Positions 10,453-22,867 of a stretch of DNA of 64,000 bases are shown here, piece by piece (position 1 is the first letter of the stretch; each line of letters opens with the position of its first letter). The DNA is taken from positions 30,541,761 through 30,605,760 of the forward strand of contig JABAKD010000025.1 in the NCBI GenBank assembly GCA_012845835.1, in the 5' to 3' direction. The notes beneath the pieces were generated by a model. It had not been told where the DNA came from. It searched no databases and saw nothing but the letters and a program-made list of their open reading frames with translations. Both the position numbers and the translations under genes were made by a program. The stretch comes from Undaria pinnatifida (taxonomy: Eukaryota; Sar; Phaeophyceae; Laminariales; Alariaceae).

Positions 10453-10594
10453 TTATTATTGTCTCAAACGTGCGATTGTCCTGAGTCGTTGTTCTACTGC
10501 TGTGTGTTGAAGGAGTACTCGATAACGGCTATCGGTCGATCGGGTGTACCCGATTTCGGCCATTGCTCTTATTATTGTCTCAAACGTGCGATTT
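10363..10594. repeat. 116-bp tandem duplication over the TIR end
   Basis: The segment starting TCCTGAGTCGTTGTTCTACT at 10363 repeats at 10479. The unit spans the last part of the right TIR, the TTATTATTG target duplication and the following TCTCAAACGTGCGATT. It therefore arose after insertion. Confidence 0.85.
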
Positions 10595-10985
10595 CACGCC
10601 CATGATTTTTACCTTGCCGATGTGGGGCTCTGAGGTAGCCAATTCTAAGACAGAGATACATCTTACAAATACAGCAGGCGAGGTGGGTATGCGATATCAT
10701 ATATATGCGATGTCACCACTATTGAACGCGAGGGTGACTTTACTTCGTTAGGCATATGCTGCTGCGTTTTGTAGAGGTTGTCTCACGTGGGCATGTGATG
10801 TCACCACTACTATTGAACGCGAGAGCGACTTAACTTCGCGAGGCACATGCTACTGCGTTTGGTATGGTAGAGGTTGTCAGGCAATCATGCAAACGGATGG
10901 AGGCACGAAATACCCTACGTAATAGGTTGGTCGTGTGGCTTACCGCAGTGTTAACATATCTGTCTGTACATATTTTTCACTATAT
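10595..10985. repeat. Right part of the split inverted-arm copy
   Basis: Continues the family of 7600-7740 (TTTCACGCCCATGATTT, TACCTTGCCGATGTGGGGCT, AAGACAGAGATACATCTTAC). It then repeats the GATGTCACCAC...GAACGCGAG block, near 10710 and again near 10798. Confidence 0.5.
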
Positions 10986-11655
10986 TAGACTATATAGTGT
11001 ACGATTATACGCCCTGTTTTCTCCCCACTGTCGTCGAAGATGTTGTGGTCTTGTAGATGTCGCGTCCATGTCTGGTGCTCTTGTTAGTGGTGCTCATGAA
11101 AACATGCCCTAACGTGTAGTAGATGATCGCCGAGTGGTGTTCCTTTCCTTTACATCAAGCCAGGTAGTATATGCCAACGCAACCGCTTTCTTGAAAAAGG
11201 ACAAAGAAATTCCTCACACACCTGACTCAGAGAAGACGCGGCCCGAAGATTGTTCAGTATACCGACCGTCCGTCAGGAACAGTTATCGAGCAGCGCGCTT
11301 GATTTTTACTACCGCTCCTCACTCCACCTAAGACACTACGGGCATGCGGTGGACCCAGTTCGCTGATGCCCAAAACCAATTTCAAAGGAGGTGATGTGGT
11401 GGGCGAATGCTATAATGATTTTGCGCTGCTGCGATTACCCCGTCTCTCGCTCTGTTTGTTCTTGCGTTCTTGATGAACCTGTCATTTGGCAACGAGCAGT
11501 TGTGACGCATTTTTAGGTTTGTGTAAAGACTTTATGTAGACTGTGTGATGTTTCTGACTCGTAGGGACCTCAATTTGAAACCCAGGGTATATGGGTTCCA
11601 TCTTTTGACCGGGTTTCGTATGCGGACGAATATATGGTTCTAGTGTGTCGTGTGT
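10986..11655. other. Intergenic DNA, no gene supported
   Basis: Two short plus frames (ending at 11112 and 11331) lack any recognisable domain. I see no repeat structure. Confidence 0.35.
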
Positions 11656-11659
11656 CCGC

Positions 11660-12045
11660 GTGGGTTTTGCTACACGTATGTTATGGTTGATATTCTAGAC
11701 TTCGTTATCGTATCGTTTCAAAGTGGTGCTTTCCGCGTTGTTGTTGCGACACGTATATGTTTTGGTTTATGTTCTAGACTTCGTTATCGTGTTGTTTCGG
11801 AGTGGTGTTTTCGGATACATATTATTTTGTAACCGCGTGGTTTTTGCTACACGTGTACGTCTTTGTTGATGTTCTAGGCTTCGTTATCGTATTGTATCAG
11901 AGTGGTGTTTTCGAATACATACTATTTTGTAACCGCGTTGATTTTGCTTCACGTGTACGTCTTGGTTGCTGTTCTAGACTTCATTATCGTATTGTATCAG
12001 AGTGGTGTTTTCGAATCCATATTGGTTTACAGTGGTTGTGGGGGG
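11660..12045 (+). repeat. Tandem repeat, ~100-bp unit, four units
   Basis: The marker TTCTAGRCTTCRTTATCG recurs at 11693, 11772, 11872 and 11972, giving spacings of 79, 100 and 100 bp. Other unit landmarks are CACGTGTACGTCTT, AGAGTGGTGTTTTCG and TTTTGTAACCGCG. Long frames run through it because the unit has few stops. A G tract follows. Confidence 0.85.
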
Positions 12046-12439
12046 GCGGGGGGGGGGGGGGGCTGTCGTGTATATATGCAAAACGTATTTATGTAGGCCG
12101 AGAAAACTGCTTCGGGGGGCTAGAAACGAAGTTGCGAGGGACGTTTGGGAATTTCAACGTTCCCCCTCGCGGCTTTTGTCAAGTATGGTACAATGCATAT
12201 TCATCCCTGAAGATAAACATGCAATAACCAGCCTTGACAACTATGGGTTGTAGCGGTATCATAACACACTTGTAATACCGTTACTCTTCATAGTTTCGAC
12301 TATGTGGGTATTATTTATTTTGCTACACGGTGTGGGTTGAATCGAAATACGGAGTGAGGCTAGGGTTTTGGAAAAAGGGGGGGGGGGGGGGGGGATTTTA
12401 CAAGAAAGCGTTTGTATGTATAGGTAGTCTGCTTATTGA

Positions 12440-12740
12440 GTATCCCGTCATGTTCGCGGGTGACATGTGATGAGCTGTGGAAGGTTTTGGGAGGTTTCGG
12501 CGACTCCACTGGCAACTGCAGTGTAGCTGTCAGGGTCAACAGGGTGATGTTAGTCGGTCTGTGGACGCAAACTATGAAACTCGTGGAAGGCAATGCATCA
12601 GTTTATCAAGTGAAGCCTGTGAGTCGAATAACTGGTGAGGGAAGGGTGTGGGGCGGGGGGGGGAGGGGGGGGGGGGCGTGAATTTCAGCAGCGGGATATC
12701 CAGTGGGTGGAAGTGTTTATTACTCTGGAGGATTTCGATG
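12440..12740 (-). repeat. Element E, partial copy
   Basis: GGCGACTCCACTGGCAACTG, GGGTCAACAGGGTGATGTTA, a GAAGGCAATGCATCAGTTTA block and GGTGAGGGAAGG, then a G tract and a short type-B module (CTGGAGGATTTCGATG). Both ends are missing. Confidence 0.6.
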
Positions 12741-12769
12741 TGGGGCGTTTGGGGGAGAGCGGGAAAAAA

Positions 12770-13385
12770 ACAAACAAACAAAAAACACGGACGACTAGCC
12801 CTTCCTTGCATTCAGGTGTTATTTTGACTCAGTAACGTTCGTTGTTTCCGTGGGCATACCATGTCTTGGCATAATTGTCGGCGTTGTTCATTTCCCTAAA
12901 TTTTTCGGTCCTAGGTAGCGTGTTTGATGTGTACGTCATGAATGTATGTTTTGCGTTGGTATAATTGAGAATCTTGGTTATAACTTTCATTCCTCAATTG
13001 ACGTCGTAGAGAGGACAACATAACCCATACATAACAATATTATTTGTGATAACGTTTTTGTAATTCTCAGATGTATCGTACGCCTTTGGTAACGTATTTA
13101 ATCAAGACGTTGTAACCTACCTACGTAGGTTGAGCACTTCCATCCTTATATACACCCTCTTTTCAACCCACAAATACTCAGTACTCGACATGCAGTCCAT
13201 ACACACTTCAACGCTCAAATGTACCCGCTTCCCGACCCACACACATCCAAATGTAGCATACGTAATCTACACACCTTTCTTTTCCGATTAACTCGAATCA
13301 ACATGCCCGCACACATTGTTTACTCAGGTACGACGGTGCATTACACTCTCATGCTCTAATGTCTACGGCTATGCTTACGTGACTA
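12770..13385. other. Intergenic DNA, no gene supported
   Basis: AT-richer sequence with no frame of note, no inverted ends and no match that I can see elsewhere in the window. Confidence 0.35.
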
Positions 13386-13399
13386 CGTTTCCATTTATC

Positions 13400-14000
13400 C
13401 ACGAAAATACCCCCCCCCCCCTCCCCCCCCGCCCCCCCCTCTCTCCACAAGTCTTATATCCATATATTCTCATATATATAATATATTTGGTCTTCAAGTT
13501 CAAATTAACCCCCTCCCCCCGCCCCCTCCTTCCCCGCCACCCCCGCCATCACCTTAGTTAAAACCTAGCACCACGCGTAGTAGGGTCAAATATATTATTA
13601 TTATACATGTAGTATGCGACCTGAAACTACTGTTGTTGTTGAAACTCCCCCCCCCGCCCTTCTTTTTCACCCCCCTTTTCCCCTTTAAAAAACCCGCCAT
13701 CTCCTCACTGGTTATACGACTCCTAGGATATACATGATGAACTGATGATGCATTTCTTCCACAGCCGTCATATTTTGTTCCCCTCGAATACGGGTTTTAT
13801 AGTCTCCGCGCACAGATTGATCAACAACACCCTGTTGAACCTGGTGTACAAGCTACACTGTAGTTCTAAAAGGAGTCGCCGACTCACAGGACACACACCC
13901 AGAAACCCGCGCGATCGGAGCAGCACCCATACAGCTCGCAAATATGAGGCTCGACGAAATTTACGATCTCACAGCTGCTCCAGGAGTGTTTTTGTTTTGT
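13400..14000 (+). repeat. Element E, diverged copy
   Basis: C-tract modules at 13410-13720, then the terminal segment (TTTTGTTCCCCTCG, GGAGTCGCCGACTC, CGCGCGATCGGAG, CTCACAGCTG). It is more diverged than the copies at 8.1 and 24.3 kb. Confidence 0.6.
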
Positions 14001-15160
14001 TTATAACATTTATGGCCATGTGTGGATGCGTTCGTTTCTGTCGCACCTCGCACGATTGAATGAAGACATTTTATTTCTCAACATGATACTAGGTACTCGC
14101 AACCATGGCGCCATACAACGTACAACCCCCCAAGCTGCTGCTGGGGTCGTTGCTCAAGTTTTCGTTCGACCCTGTCAGGAGCTGTCTATCACACTCGCAC
14201 GCGGGCCACACGCGGGCCACACGCATGACTTACACCTGACTTCATCATCATCTACCGTTTGGCACTACTACGAACTACGAGTAGATCTAGTAGGTTTTCA
14301 TTCGAACCCCAATAACATGGTTGCAACAATCGACGTTGGTTGGATGGCGTCATCGGCCTTGTTGCTATAGTTGCTGGCTGTCTGTTGTGCCTTGGTTTTC
14401 GTTTTTGTCGTGCCGTTTTGTTTCCCCATTGATTTCTAGTCGTTTTTTCTTTTCTTTTTCTTCTTTCATAACCGGCATCGTACCAATATCTATATATTTT
14501 CTCTTTTTGGGTGCCAATAGTCTGGCTCCTGGTGTGCTGGCTTGCCCATTTTTTTGCCGCGTGCTTGTTGCAGCTGACAATTTTTTGTCTTGCTCATCTC
14601 ATCATGCATCATCTTCGCAGTTTTTCTTTCTTTTTCTTCGCTACTATTAGTGAGTAGACTTAAATCCGATGGTCACTCTGTGTGTGTTTTCGCATCAAAT
14701 GCATATTTCCACCTATCTACATCACCATGCAGCACGAAAACCGTTGTCCTTGACGATGCCTCCTATTAATCGGGAGAAGAAGCGCTCTGTGGTCATAACC
14801 CATTATCAATAGGAAGGGACACACATTAGACAAATATACTACTGTATGAATTGCAGCAAGGTGATTCGGCCACGCAATGGACCGCAATGTGAACCAAACA
14901 GGCAAACGATGGATGAAGCGAGCACACTGCTGGACTATTCGCAACAAAAAGAAGAAACAGAGGTGGAAGCAAGAAAAAAACATAGCGCACTAAGCACCCC
15001 TTCCCCACACACGGCGGTACGACAAGATGCGCCTTCTTTTTATCGCGAGAAGAATTCAGCACCTCTCTTCCCTCGCCGACTTGCGTCGCTGGTCCTTATA
15101 CCCACACCACAAACCATAAAGCGCTTTCCGCAGTTAGTTGGTGTCAACGCTAGAAAATGA
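14001..15160. other. Diverged interspersed repeats, no gene supported
   Basis: Sequence around 14360-14600 and 14770-14830 resembles 17600-17860 and 17960-18010 (GTTGCTGGCTGT, TCTGTTGTGC, CTCTGTGGTCA, ACACATT). This suggests an old duplicated repeat. The open frames overlap on both strands and show no domain. Confidence 0.4.
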
Positions 15161-15161
15161 G

Positions 15162-15228
15162 ATCTCGGTACCGAGATTTGATCTCCAACCTTACTTAGCA
15201 TTATTGGAGGTTATAACCGGTTATAACC
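15162..15228. other. Two perfect palindromes
   Basis: ATCTCGGTACCGAGAT (15162-15177) is a 16-bp palindrome. At 15209-15228 the palindromic decamer GGTTATAACC occurs twice back to back, forming a 20-bp palindrome. These could be protein-binding sites or element ends. Their function is unknown. Confidence 0.6.
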
Positions 15229-18200
15229 TAACGACTGCTGGGCCGACCGTTCTTTTCATGGCCTGAATAAAAAACGTAGGGTTAGCTTTGCTTTACAGCA
15301 AGCAGTAGTATTGGCAATGTTGTGTCTCTGTCACGAATACTTGCGACCACAGAGCTCGTCTCTCTGCAAGACATCGGCACGGACACACCGGTTGAGATGG
15401 ACTTAGATGGACTTTTAGATGTGAGTGAAAATTTCAGCTTACGAGTATAATCGCGAAGAAAACGCACCCACTCACTGCTGCTGCTGTGCACCCTCATCGA
15501 CTACATCCTCCCCGACCACACCCGGTCATCCAACCAGAGAGGTAAGCAATTCCCCAAACAACCTCGGCGTGTTGACGATATGGCGATAGAGCGGCGTCAT
15601 ACTATTGTATGGGTTAAGCTATACACTCGCTTGGGCCTATCGGTGTTACTTTTTAAGTTACTTTGCGCGGTGTGTCAGCCAGGCGGCCAACAACTGCAGC
15701 TGGGTGGCCAACTGTTTTTTCTCAACGAAATGTTTGAGATATTTTCCCCTCTTTTCAACCTGCGAGACCCCCACTCAGGTTAACCACACCCTGGAGGGGA
15801 AGCATGTAAACTGCTTGCTTCGTATCTTTATCTTGCTGGCCTATGTTTTTCTTTTTGCTGCTAATCCTCGGGCGTGCCCGCTTGTTGCATCCTCTTTTCG
15901 ACCGCGTGCTCGTTGCGGTTCATTGCCCCGGCCTTCTATTGTTGCCTACCTTTGAATAAATGCCACATGCTACATGCTTTTGATATTAGTAACTTATGGC
16001 GTTGGTGCAACTGGGGTTCGAATTCCACGTGGGTCGGACTTTTGAGGTTTTGCGAGCAAATTTTGAAAAACAAGGAATCAACTGCTCATTATTATCATGG
16101 CGCTTGCCTGCAGCGTGGGTAGAGACAATTCGATGCGGGTCGAGACGAGCGAGGAATGTGCTCGAGAAGTCTATGATTCGCGACCAGAATGAAGGCGCGT
16201 ACCGTAGTGGGAAGGGGGAGAATAGCCTGCTTTTAGGTAGAGACCCCGGATCTGAGTTACGTGTAGGAAAGGAACAAGGAGAAATAGAAAAGTAAGTGCC
16301 AAGGTAATGATAATAGAAGGGACGAGCAGAAAAAAACAAAAGACACAAAAAAAGCGTGGCGAAAACACCTTGCTGTATTTGACATTGTGTATCTATGTAT
16401 GTCTCGTAGTGTGTGACCCCAGAGCTCTCGTCTCTCGTCTGTGATACGAGGCATCGGCGCAGATGCTGCTGGTGTGCTCTATGCAGATGGGTGGAGATAT
16501 CAGTTTTATGTGAAGAACACACACACCGGGGCGACCCCGACTAAAAATGATAATAGCTGTAGCACCGTACAACACGGATGATAGCACCCCCCCCTTGAAC
16601 AACACCCCCTTCTTGAAAAAGCACACCGGGGGGTAATTTGTTTGGGGTTTTTCTCGACCGTCACGTTACCACCGGGGGCACGTTGAATACCACACCCCCT
16701 TCGGACGTACGCCCAAAAGCACATCAAACTCCAAAGTATCACACCCCTGGTTAGGCCCAATCTTCCAATTTCAATGCGAGCAAAGGGACGAGTAAATCAG
16801 ACTTGGAAACGAGCGTAGCGAGCCAAAACCCCGTTGCCGGCAACACCAAAGTGGAGTAAGACGCGAGAAATTCCATTCGTCTTGATCCTCGACTTGATGC
16901 AAGATGACGGAGCTTGCCGTTATAAACCTGCGCGCACCACGCTAAGGTATTGCGGTCACGGTACGAGTACTACTGGGTATGGGCTAGAAAAAGAGCTTCA
17001 TATCCAGATAGATGTCAGTAGTCAGTTTTTCCGTGGGGTGAGGGGCAAGGCCTCTGAATCATCGAACGAGGTACCGGTCATCGTTCTCTTGTATCGCAGA
17101 AAGGCGTTATTTTTTGCTACCATCTCCCCGGGTTTTGAGTTTCAAGCGTGGGCCTTACTATCACGCCGGCATTACGTGGACTTGAAAACACAAAATGGTC
17201 TCAGACCAACGACTCTCCTCAATGCGTTCGCACACTCTTTGTTAACGCGCACCGTTGTTCGCACATCCCCTGTAACACCCCCCCCTTACTAGCACACCCC
17301 CTGCAATCTGGCTGCGGTCTGGTCACACTCCGTGGTGATCAACTGTATCACTATGATACCACATATCCTCGTTATCACACCCCCTGTTATCTGGCCGAGT
17401 CTGTTCGCACTCGATCCCAACCGACGTCCCGATAGCATACCCTCTCAATATTACCCACCCTCGTTATCGCCCCTCCCAACCGCGGGGCTCCTGTGCATGG
17501 TGCTTATCGCCGGGGTACGCTTGATACCACCCCACCCTATAAAAACACCCCCGGTGATGATATGTCCAAAGGTCAACAAGTTATCACCGGGGTGTGCTTT
17601 CATCCGTGCTAACCGGTTGCTGGCTGTTGTCTGTTGTGCTTCGTTCATAATTTTCCTTGTTCCGTCCATGTGCCCTCTTTTTTTCCATTTAGACTAATAG
17701 TATTTGTTTCAGTTTTGGTTGTCTTCTTTCTTCTTTTTGTTTTGTTTTTGTTGCCAACATAATATTAATAGTCTGGTCTGCTGGCCTGCATACGTTTTCG
17801 CCCGCGTGTTCATCTGTTGCGGTTCGTATTGCATGGCCAAATCACCGCCGTGCTGTACAAACGCGTTTTTTTGGTGTTCGTCTGGAATTTCCCCAGATAC
17901 ATCTACATGCAGCACAATCACACAGCAGTGTTCGTGCCTGAAGAATTAGTCGCCCTCTATAAAATAGAGACGAACGAGCTCTGTGGTCACAAACTGCGAG
18001 ACAGAGATACACATTGCGCGCGTGTTCATCGCGGTGAATTACGCGGACACTGCTTGTGCCGGATGTAGATGTATATACTATGTATGGGTGGAAAGGTCGG
18101 TTCACTGTGAAGAAAGCACACGCAGAGACTCGTCGAGCTTTATAAATGTACGAAGCAGAGGCACGAACGAACGAACGCATTGATCGCAAATATGGCACAG

Positions 18201-19770
18201 GCACAGGGTGATATGTTTGGCTATGCAAGGCCGAACGCAATGGATGGGAGGGAAGCAAGCCCCCACACAAGACTCATTTTCGTATTTCATTGTTTCAAAA
18301 AGTAAAAAGACTAGACTAGGCGCTTTGAAGGAAGACATGAACGCAATATTTTAAAGAAGTTACAACAAACGAAAAAGCTGTGTTGCAAGAAACTGAAGTA
18401 TAATACCAGGTAAATAAGAAAAAACGCAGCGGGGCAGGGAAGAGATATCCACGAGAAGACAAACGAATGAAGACCAAGCACTACTGAGTGAAGCAAGGCG
18501 GCAAGACAAAATCGAAAACTACAAAACAGCCAGCCAGCATCGAACGGAAGCAGATAGAGCCATCCAATCAATGACGGGGGAAACAACCGCAGATTACGTG
18601 CCGATCTACCCTATTACGATACCATTAATAGCAGGAACATTGAACATACAGCAGCATGGATGGTCTACGAGTATCACCTGTGAGCTCTTGTCTGTTTCTG
18701 ACAACTAACTGATGACGACAGTGTGGTGCTCTTATTGTGCTAAAACCAAAACGAAGCTATTAATAACCACACCCAGGCGGCGTCCGGGTTACACCCAAAC
18801 CGGGCTCCGAATGCAATTACTATTGATAAGAGGGTTAGGAGCATTGCTGCGTGGTCTGTCCTCTCCTCACGACATCTCCGAAGGTGGTGACCATACCAAT
18901 ACTGCCTGTATCATCATCGTCTGTTCCATGGCCCCAACGGTACCCAAAAGGCAGCGTAGAGGGCCAAGCGAAAAAAAAGTGGAGATAAATCGAGTTTCTT
19001 GTGGTTTTCCGTGTCTCACACAGAGTCTGTGACCACAGAATTGGTATCTCTCTATTAATAGACCACATAACTGGTATCTCTCTATTAATAGAAGAATGTA
19101 GAAGAATCAGCGCAGACACTGGGTGTGCTGATTCAGATGGCATGGATGGTGATAGATATCGTTGGATAGAAATAACGGTTGCATGTGAAGACAGCCCACC
19201 ACAACGCAGGTACTAGGGACGACAGACGACAGCAAAATGAAGGCAACAAGAACGACAGTGACCGCAGACAGCAGCAACACAGCGACGAAAACAACACGAC
19301 AGCAGCACAGAGCAGTGTAAGGACGACACAAGAATAGCAATAATAATAACAACAATGGAACAAAACCATTAGACTAGCTGGTATGATCGTAAAGTAACGG
19401 CACTATTTATGAGCAAGTCTCGGGACGATCGACGAAAAATCACCTGTTGAATCAGAATCCCTTCCACGCCTATACAAACACCACTTTACTACGCGAAGTT
19501 ACATCAATCGCGCGTTTGACGAGCTGGTGCCAGCTTGTTACGCACCATATATAGTCTAGTGCCTTTCCTTTCTCGCGCTACTTGTGTAGTCTATGCATTT
19601 TTGTGACGCCCTGGTGAGTTTCGTAGCTGTACTAATAATAGCAGATTTGTTTGTTGTGTACGTACCCTGTATAGTGCTTGTTACGAGCTTGTACCAACCT
19701 GTTACGTACCCTATATAGTGCGTCTCCTTTCTCGCACATTTCTCGCACAACAGCAGCAGCAGTATGTAAT
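15229..19770. other. Diverged repeat-rich intergenic DNA
   Basis: No gene is supported. Blocks near 15340-15380, 16400-16460 and 19025-19130 share ACCACAGAGCTC..TCTC and related words with 17960-18010. 16560-17600 carries a scattered CACACCCCC-type motif. 19530-19740 holds two related segments (TTGTTACG..CCATATATAG and CCTGTTACGTACCCTATATAG). 19230-19370 is CAGCA/CAACA-rich. Confidence 0.4.
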
Positions 19771-19773
19771 AGC

Positions 19774-19862
19774 CGGTCGCCCCGGGGACGTATCAGGTTA
19801 TTATCCTCGAGCCTGGTATGGATCAGTTTCGTGAGTCCGATTCCTCCCGAGCCGAGCGAATA
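19774..19862 (+). repeat. SINE head (tRNA-like), copy 1
   Basis: GGTCGCCCCGGGGACGTATC, then AGGTTA, CCTCGAGCCTGGTAT and a GTGAGTCCGATTC box. Compared with 38597-38690 it keeps the A-box-like and B-box-like spacing of a tRNA-derived RNA polymerase III promoter. The SINE body is absent. It is not a functional tRNA because the arms do not pair fully. Confidence 0.5.
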
Positions 19863-21490
19863 CTCGTATAGTCTACAAGGTTCCCCTTCGGGAGGTGGAC
19901 ACGTGCCTCCCGGGGGCGACGCAAGTCGAATAACTACAACTGATGAAGTATTTATGCAGAAGGTGTATATCGGAGGGATGCGTAGTGGAAAGAATGTGGA
20001 TAATATAAGAATTAAAATTAAACTCGAACGATCCCAAACCGCAAGACAGGGGGTTATAAATCTTGCGAGGGGGGCTTTTTGGTTGAAGTTGATCCTGTAT
20101 CCTGCAAGCAGCAAGCCAGTTTTCATTGATAGCCCCCCACACCCCACCCGCCCCACACAACGATATCACCTCCCCCTCCAAGCAAACGCTCTACATCAAT
20201 CACCACCCAGCCCTGTAGGGCACGGACACGAGGTAGATGCGGCTGCGCCACCATAGCTAGGCCGGGAGGGCCCTCTCTCGGTTGTGCTGTGGTGGGCTAC
20301 TACTACCACAGCAGCTGCAGCTGCTGTGTCTTCTTCGCGTTTGTCGCCATACACACCCGTGCTCTTGTCTTTGGTTGTGTGTGTTGCCACACGCCCGCCC
20401 TTGTTTTACTCATCATCATGTATGTGTCTCGCGTTTTCCGTGTTACAATCGTGCGTAGCCGCGTCCTAGCGGCAGATGGCAACCACGTGTGAAAGGCCGC
20501 CGGACAGCAGCACGGGTGAAGTTCTGTGAGGGTGCGCGCACGTGCGTGCGCACACGGCGGTGGCACTACTCCAAAATGCATCTCGAGGACTGCTCACACA
20601 CAAGACGAATGCCGTCTGTCCCCCAGTTTTTAGGACACAACACCCCGATCTACGAAGAAGGCACGTTGATTTCTGCTGTCACAGCAGTTATGCAAGAATG
20701 TTGCCGGAAATTTCCGCCAAGAATTTTCCCAGAAATTCGTGGTGGGCATACTTAGTGATGAAAAAAAAAGGTTTCCAACTACATTGCAGGCATTGTTCCT
20801 ATCGGACCTGGAAGGCGTTATACACTCTCGATTTACTCTACAACCACCCTAATATCACAGACATTTGGAGGAGGAGGGTTGGGATATTGCTGAGGCTCGG
20901 TGTGATAAGTTATTCGAAAGTCCACTCCGTATAACTGCGTGGCAGCAATTAATTCTACGTTTGTACTGCTGTCGCTGCTGTTAGAGGAATCATTGGTGTC
21001 AATTTGTTGTTTGTTTTCTGTGTCCAGTATTTTTCCCCGCGCGCTTAAACAGTTAAACAGTCTATACCGATGTTTGTTGCCGATATGGTCTGTTGTGTGC
21101 ACATCGTTACTTTTGCTTGGGTTGTGTTGCTACTTTATATCTCTTTATACAGGTTTCGCTACTGCTGTATGGTAACCACCGTGTCAATTGTGAGGGAGAA
21201 CTCACAGTAATGACATAGTTCACGTCGTTGCAGCGGGTACATATACACCGCGCCCGCGTCTAGCAGTGCGGGAAAATTCTCTCGCAAATACATTTTGATG
21301 CCACCCCGATGTACGTGCGAGGACTAAAGTTCCACCGTGTGTGTAGTAGACGTATTTAAGCCTGACGATATGCCTATATTTTAGGCTCTAAACCAAATTA
21401 AGCCCTATCGTGTTTTAAATGTCTAAAAAATAGGTATATTTTATCGACCTAACGACCACGGCAGACCACGGTGAGATGTGGATTTTCCCA
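19863..21490. other. Intergenic DNA, no gene supported
   Basis: Several frames of 60-190 codons overlap on both strands, and none has a recognisable domain or codon pattern. CAG/CTG-rich patches lie near 20300 and 20440. Confidence 0.35.
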
Positions 21491-21530
21491 AAATATGCAC
21501 TTGGGCACATTTTGGCCCAAGTGCATATTT
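21491..21530. other. Perfect hairpin, 16-bp arms
   Basis: AAATATGCACTTGGGC (21491-21506) pairs perfectly with GCCCAAGTGCATATTT (21515-21530) across an 8-base loop. No U tract follows. It may be a cruciform, the core of a small inverted-repeat element, or an RNA hairpin. Confidence 0.7.
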
Positions 21531-22860
21531 GAAGCAATTTTCCGAGTATTTTCCAGCAAACAACAGCATTTCAGACGACAAAAGCTCGAGGAAACATCAG
21601 ACACTCTGCAGCAGCAGCACAGCACAACACCCACGCAGTAATTGCAACGCTCAACCTAGCAAGCCGCTTGGTGTATCCCCAACCCGGGTTAATCAACCTG
21701 CGTGTACAACACCATCAGAAACGTTGGCGGTGGTCAGAGGCGACCCACTCTCGTGGAGCGGCATGCCTCTACGTACTGTTACTTGAAAAGGAGTCCTTGT
21801 TCATTCACGAGGATCGAGCGCACACACAGCACAACACACCACAAAAAAAATAACACAGCACAACACACAGACAACCAGCACCCCAACAGCCAACCCAACT
21901 ACAGCACAACTAGCCGGTGAAAAACGCCCGCGAGACTCCTCCTACCCTGGCGTTCTCTGCGGTCAGAGAACCGGGACTCTGACATAGTTCGTCGCGCGCT
22001 CGTGCTCCTGCTCTCTCGTCCTGAGAGGCTGTCATTTTTCGATGACACATTTTTTTTGTTTGGTTTTTGTGCCCGACGTAGCGCATGGCCGGAGCTGCTG
22101 CTGCAGTTTACAACCCTGTTGCCTCTTTCCCGCGGATGCCTACATTTCGAGGGTGGAAATTGAACCGGGTTGAGGGCCAGTCCTGCTGTGCTGCTGTACT
22201 GACTGCCACACTGAGGCACACCGAAGGCGGCAAACGCCTGCGAGGTATCCTACATATGAAGCGAGTATGGAGTACGAAGCACTCAATGTTTTTGCCAGGC
22301 ACCAGTTATTTGTTTTGGCCGTTTGTTAAAGCTCGCACAGCATGGGCAGGGGAGGGTCTTTCTCGAAGTTTCCACCCACTCATGTGCTGACTCATGACAT
22401 AAATCCTCGTCTTGACATCTGCGTCTGGAGTAGTGCAGAAATATCATAGTCTATTTTCAAGTAGTTTGATCTTTCCTCGGCTTTTCTTTTTATGCGTACT
22501 GAAAGAGACCACTATTTCGAGTTTTAGACATATATATGGTGTTTTTTTATGCGTTTAAGGTCGAAGTATCGAATGGCCTAGCTCTTCCAGTTGGAAGTAC
22601 TTAAGACCTAACCTCGAGGCTTAAATACGTCTAGTGTGTGGTTGCCCGGGGACAGAAGTGTCTCATACCCCGCAAAATAGAGCCAGTCTCGGCGGCTTTC
22701 CGCGGCCATAGCTCGCGCCACGGACGTCCCATGAGCCCGGCACACGGCTGATAATATACCGACGGGTAGTCTGATCGCATTGCAGAAGAAAGCACACCAA
22801 AAAACTCTGCACCGGCGGAGAAAAAGGGACGGACTAGGCAAAAAAATCAAAATGGTACAT
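21531..22860. other. Intergenic DNA, no gene supported
   Basis: A 101-codon frame at 22085-22390 (plus) is the longest. It has no recognised domain and overlaps minus-strand frames. 21820-21910 is rich in ACAGCACAAC. Confidence 0.35.
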
Positions 22861-22867
22861 ATGCATA

